DNA from: Labedella endophytica
GTDB taxonomy: Bacteria > Actinomycetota > Actinomycetes > Actinomycetales > Microbacteriaceae
DNA length: 64,000 nt
NCBI RefSeq assembly: GCF_003990045.1
Contig: NZ_RZGZ01000002.1
Coordinates: 930,001-994,000 of the forward strand
Direction of reading: 5' to 3'
The notes under the pieces: model-generated
What the model was told of the DNA's origin: nothing
Databases searched by the model: none
Seen by the model: only the letters and a program-made list of their open reading frames with translations
Program-made: the position numbers and the translations under genes
Part shown: piece by piece, positions 60,573 through 64,000 of the stretch
How the letters are laid out: every line of letters begins with the position of its first letter
Numbering within the stretch: the first letter of the stretch is position 1

Positions 60573-61209
60573 GCGCGCGCCGTCCGACGGGCTCTCGCCG
60601 GAGGAGAGGGGCGACGAGCGTCACCACGATGATCGCGACCCCCGCGCCCACGAGCGTTCCACCGATCACATCGGTAGCCCAGTGCGCGCCGAGCAGCGTC
60701 CGCGACCACATCATCGCGACGATGTAGACGACGGCGCCGACCCTCACGGTGAGCGACCGGAAGACGAGGAGGAACACCGTCGCGAGAGCCGCCGCGTTCG
60801 ACGCGTGCCCGGACGGGAACGAACCGAAGTCGCTCTCCACGAGGATGTCCTCCGGTCGATCCCGGGCGACGACGGACTTGAGGACCCGAGTCACGGCCCA
60901 GGTCGCGAGGAGAGTCAGGACGAGCGCGAGCGCCGACCAGGGCTTCCGGGCGATGAGGAGGACGACGACGAGGACGACAGGCACCACGGCGCTCGCCACG
61001 ATCCCCCGACCGAGCGCATTGAACCCGAGGGCGATGCCGACCGTGACCGGCGACCGCGTCTCGGTGACGATCCCTGACCACCAGGCGTCCAGGGCGTTCG
61101 GCTCGGCGAGGACACCGGCAGCGATGAGCACCCCGAGCACGGACGCGATCGCGACGATCGCCAGACCGATCCCGACGCCGAGTCCGGTGGAGCGGGTGCG
61201 GGAGGCCAT
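60565..61209 (-). CDS. PAP2-family phosphatase (membrane)
   Basis: The 214-residue membrane protein has five or six helices and the three PAP2 motifs: KSVVARDRP (about 111-119), SFPSGHASN (about 129-137) and SRTLLGAHWATDVIGG (about 168-183), with the two histidines of the catalytic pair. It dephosphorylates lipid phosphates such as undecaprenyl diphosphate or phosphatidic acid. ATG 61209 is used; a GTG directly before it (61212) is also possible. Confidence 0.9.
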   Translation of the reverse strand: MASRTRSTGLGVGIGLAIVAIASVLGVLIAAGVLAEPNALDAWWSGIVTETRSPVTVGIALGFNALGRGIVASAVVPVVLVVVLLIARKPWSALALVLTLLATWAVTRVLKSVVARDRPEDILVESDFGSFPSGHASNAAALATVFLLVFRSLTVRVGAVVYIVAMMWSRTLLGAHWATDVIGGTLVGAGVAIIVVTLVAPLLRREPVGRRAHG

Positions 61210-61264
61210 CACCCCACGGTAGCGGCACGAGCACGCGTCACCGGAGAAGGTGGCGCGCCGGTCG

Positions 61265-62491
61265 TCAGTTACCGAGGGGCGGGACCGTCCAGGGTCGCAC
61301 GATCACCCAGATGGAGAAGACCGCGACGATCGCCGTCGCGAGCATGACCGATCCCATCGCGGTCGCGGAGATGCCGAGCACGCCGACGATCGGGGAGATC
61401 ACCCCGGCGAGGCCGAAGTTGAGGGCCCCGAGCAGGGACGCGGCGGTACCCGCCTCCTTCGCGTGGTTCGCGAGTCCGAGGACCTGGACGGCCGGGAAGG
61501 AGAAGCCGCACGCCATGATGTAGAAGAACAGCGGCACGAGGATGCCCATGAGCCCGGCGTCGGTCTGCGCGAGGATGACGATCGTGGTGGCCGTCACGAC
61601 GTGCACCGCCGTGGTGAAGGTGAGGATCCACTGCGGTCCGTATCGGCGCATCACGCGAGCGGACACCTGCACGCCGATGACGATGCCGATGGAGTTGATG
61701 GCGAAGAGCAGCCCGTACTGCTGCGCGTCGAGCCCGAACTGCTCCTGGAACAGGAACGATGACGACGACAGGTAGGCGAACAGACCGGAGAAGGTCATTC
61801 CACCGATGAGGGCGACGCCGATGTAGGCGCGGTCCGTGAAGAGCGCTCGGTAGCGGTCGCGCATCGTGCTGTGCCCGGCCTCCGCCCGTCGAGCGGGCGG
61901 GAGCGTCTCGACGATGAACACCGCGACGGCCGTCACCACGAGGGCGCCGTAGATCGCGAGGAAGACGAACAGTCCTCTCCAGTCGGTGAAGAGGAGGAGT
62001 TGAGATCCGATGACCGGCGCGAGGATGGGCGCGAGCCCGTTGACGAGTGCGAGCCGCGACAGCATCCGAACGAGCGGCTTGCCGCCGAAGAGGTCGCGCA
62101 CCATCGCCATCGCGACGACACCGCCGGCGGCGGCTCCCGCTCCCTGAAGCACCCGGAAGACGCCGAGCCACACGATGTCGGGCGACAGGATCACGCCGAT
62201 CGAGGCGATGATGTGAACGCTCGTGGCCAGGAGCAGCGGTAGCCGTCGACCGACCTTGTCGCTCCAGGGCCCCATGAAGAGCTGCCCGACGGCGAAGCCG
62301 ATGGTCGTGCCGGTGAGCGTGAGCTGGATGAGCGCGGCACTCACGTTCAGGTCGTCCTCGAGCACAGGGAAGGCCGGCAGGTAGAGGTCGATGGTGAAGG
62401 GTCCGAGGGCCGTGAGGGCACCGAGGACGAGGATGTAGACGACGCGCTGTCGGCGGGACAGCGAATCGCCGGGGTGAACGACGGTCGTCAC
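61265..62491 (-). CDS. Bcr/CflA-type multidrug efflux transporter (MFS)
   Basis: The 408-residue protein has twelve hydrophobic helices. ALGPFTIDLYLPAFP near the start (about 29-43) and GQLFMGPWSDKVGRR (about 68-82; MFS motif A) are characteristic of Bcr/CflA exporters, which export drugs such as bicyclomycin or sulphonamides, or cysteine. It ends 55 bp from PAP2 and is likely monocistronic. No regulator nearby. Confidence 0.9.
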   Translation of the reverse strand: MTTVVHPGDSLSRRQRVVYILVLGALTALGPFTIDLYLPAFPVLEDDLNVSAALIQLTLTGTTIGFAVGQLFMGPWSDKVGRRLPLLLATSVHIIASIGVILSPDIVWLGVFRVLQGAGAAAGGVVAMAMVRDLFGGKPLVRMLSRLALVNGLAPILAPVIGSQLLLFTDWRGLFVFLAIYGALVVTAVAVFIVETLPPARRAEAGHSTMRDRYRALFTDRAYIGVALIGGMTFSGLFAYLSSSSFLFQEQFGLDAQQYGLLFAINSIGIVIGVQVSARVMRRYGPQWILTFTTAVHVVTATTIVILAQTDAGLMGILVPLFFYIMACGFSFPAVQVLGLANHAKEAGTAASLLGALNFGLAGVISPIVGVLGISATAMGSVMLATAIVAVFSIWVIVRPWTVPPLGN

Positions 62492-62651
62492 GAAACGGCT
62501 TTCAGAAAGGAGGGCGGGAACGGGAGCGGATCGAGCGGCTCGTCGCCTCGGGGCGCGAGCGGGCCACTGCTCGCCTTCAGTCTATCGAATCGTTTCGAGC
62601 CACGCCCGAGCGCGACCAGGATCGCCCCGACGGAAGCCGCGGGACGCGTCC

Positions 62652-63836
62652 TCAGCGCTGCTTGACGGCCCGCGCGAGAGCCTGGTCGACGTCGGCGATG
62701 AGCTCGTCGCCGTCCTCGAGGCCCACGGACAGGCGCACGACGTTCTCCGGCACGGCCAGCTCGGTGCCCGCCACCGACGCGTGGGTCATGGCCGACGGGT
62801 AGTTCACGAGCGACTCGATGCCGCCGAGCGATTCAGCGAGCTGGAAGAGGCGGGTCTTCTCCGCGAAGCGACGGGCGACCCGTTCCCCTCCGACGACGGC
62901 GATCGAGAGCATCCCACCGAAGCGGGACATCTGCGATGCGGCGATCGCGTGGCCGGGGTGCGACGACAGGCCGGGGTAGTACACCGTCTCGACGGCGGAG
63001 TGTCCGTCGAGGAACTCCGCGAGTCGACCGGCGTTCTCCGAGTGGCGCTGCATCCTCACGTCGAGGGTCTTGATGCCTCGCGTCGTGAGCCACGCCTCCA
63101 TGGGTGCCGCGATGGCACCCGCGGCGAACTGCAGGAAGCGCACCTTCTCCGCGAGGCCGTCGTCGTCGAGGACGAGAGCGCCGCCGATGACGTCCGAGTG
63201 GCCGCCGAGGTACTTCGTCGTCGAGTGCACGACCACGTCGGCCCCGAGCCCGAGGGGGCGCTGGAGCGCCGGCGAGGCGAAGGTGTTGTCCACGACCGCG
63301 AGCACGCCGGCACCGTGGGCGAGCTCCGTGAGCTCGGCGATGTCGCTGACCTTCATGAGCGGGTTCGAGGGCGTCTCGATCCACAGGAGCTTCGTCTCCG
63401 GTCGGATGGCCTTCTGCACGGCGCGCAGGTCGCCGAGGTCGACGACCGTGTGCGCCACACCCCACTCGCCGAAGACGCGGTTCACGAGGCGGTAGGTACC
63501 GCCGTAGACGTCGTTACCGATCACGATGTGATCTCCGGGCCGCACGACGGCACGGAGCAGGGCGTCTTCGGCCGCGAGGCCGGAGGAGAACGCCAGGCCG
63601 TGGGAACCGCCTTCGAGCGCCGCGAGCTGCTTCTCGAGCGCCGTGCGCGTGGGGTTCGCGCTCCGACCGTACTCGTACCCGCCACGCAGCCCGCCGATGC
63701 CGTCCTGCACGAACGTGGAGGACTGGAAGATCGGTGGGATGACCGCGCCCGTGGCGCGATCGTGGTCCTGACCGGCATGGATGGCGCGCGTCGCGAACGC
63801 CGCGGATCCGTGAGCTGACTTCTTCTTCTTCGCCAT
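62652..63836 (-). CDS. metB: Cystathionine gamma-synthase (or related PLP enzyme)
   Basis: The 394-residue PLP enzyme has YGRSANPTR (about 57-65), AFSSGLAAEDALL, EGGSHGLAFSSG, VVDNTFASP (about 181-189), and STTKYLGGHSD with the PLP Lys208. The start ATG at 63836 (AKKKKSAHGS) is downstream of the cbs fragment, and actinobacterial genomes often pair cbs with a gamma-synthase or lyase. It makes cystathionine from O-acyl-homoserine and cysteine, or cleaves it; the pair suggests reverse transsulphuration. Specificity within this family is hard to fix from sequence. Confidence 0.9.
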   Translation of the reverse strand: MAKKKKSAHGSAAFATRAIHAGQDHDRATGAVIPPIFQSSTFVQDGIGGLRGGYEYGRSANPTRTALEKQLAALEGGSHGLAFSSGLAAEDALLRAVVRPGDHIVIGNDVYGGTYRLVNRVFGEWGVAHTVVDLGDLRAVQKAIRPETKLLWIETPSNPLMKVSDIAELTELAHGAGVLAVVDNTFASPALQRPLGLGADVVVHSTTKYLGGHSDVIGGALVLDDDGLAEKVRFLQFAAGAIAAPMEAWLTTRGIKTLDVRMQRHSENAGRLAEFLDGHSAVETVYYPGLSSHPGHAIAASQMSRFGGMLSIAVVGGERVARRFAEKTRLFQLAESLGGIESLVNYPSAMTHASVAGTELAVPENVVRLSVGLEDGDELIADVDQALARAVKQR

Positions 63837-63867
63837 CGTGTTCTCCTGACGGTCGCGAGCGGGATCT

Positions 63868-64000
63868 CTACTCGCCGAGGAAGGCGAGGAGGTCGTGACG
63901 GGTGACGACGGCGTGGGGCTTGCCGTCGAGGGTGACGAGCAGGGCATCGGAGGTCGCGAGGGCCGCGCGGACGGCGGCGACGGACTCGCCCGAGCCGATG
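63868..64000 (-). CDS. cbs: Cystathionine beta-synthase, C-terminal fragment (CBS domain)
   Basis: The frame runs off the right edge. The last 43 residues (TSDALLVTLDGKPHAVVTRH, then DLLAFLGE and stop) are the end of a CBS domain, as in the long actinobacterial cystathionine beta-synthase. It lies 31 bp upstream of metB on the same strand, which supports that identity. The catalytic PLP domain is out of view. Confidence 0.75.
   Translation of the reverse strand, partial: IGSGESVAAVRAALATSDALLVTLDGKPHAVVTRHDLLAFLGE

Overview
The window is GC-rich chromosomal DNA from an actinobacterium. Gene order and content point to Micrococcales, probably Microbacteriaceae: topA beside a Tad-pilus locus and acs as in mycobacteria, mqo, an ffs-tRNA-Ser pair, SipW-type secreted proteins and many GTGA/ATGA-coupled genes. 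The family-level placement is inference from remembered gene order; no database search was possible.

Layout. 1-12.1 kb: the end of a ParA-like gene, a DacB peptidase, a sugar-enzyme operon (aldose epimerase, Gfo/Idh oxidoreductase, membrane protein, DUF4037), tRNA-Thr, a TAP-type secreted hydrolase, then holB-tmk-topA. 12.2-23.9 kb: a Tad-like pilus locus (tadA, a fused tadB/C, a DUF4244 pilin, TadE and a TadE-like protein). Its pilin gene is split by an 8.3-kb integrated element (13389-21661). 24.3-36.7 kb: acs, RidA, DUF4177, a PASTA-type bifunctional PBP, metallophosphoesterase, tRNA-Pro, two VanZ proteins, tdk, mqo, a GH6 glycosidase and a response regulator. 37-42.3 kb: a processive family-2 glycosyltransferase, a lipoprotein, a degenerate GGDEF protein and a PAS histidine kinase. 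42.4-54.1 kb: asd-ask, recR-dnaX, a SipW/TasA-like four-gene operon and pta-ackA. 54.2-64 kb: ffs, tRNA-Ser with a duplicated 3' end, DUF6630, a HerA-like ATPase, an enolase-superfamily enzyme paired with a GNAT enzyme, PAP2, a Bcr/CflA transporter, metB and the end of cbs.

The main discovery candidate is the 8.3-kb element. It carries a large serine recombinase 28 bp from one end, an ATPase resembling replication proteins, a protein resembling small terminase subunits, and no capsid or tail genes, so it looks like a minimal phage satellite or an integrative plasmid. At the opposite end is a lower-GC, three-gene, translationally coupled cargo operon (a TIGR04255-like protein, a WDGYGA-motif protein and a third unknown). 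Such an end position often holds accessory or anti-phage genes. Integration breaks the pilin after its AEYA motif and leaves both halves, so precise excision would restore the gene. The recombinase gene lies codirectionally just downstream of the tad operon's truncated pilin.

A second recurring observation is that many genes here have a -10-like hexamer 6-7 nt before the start codon, often with no usable Shine-Dalgarno, which suggests leaderless transcripts.
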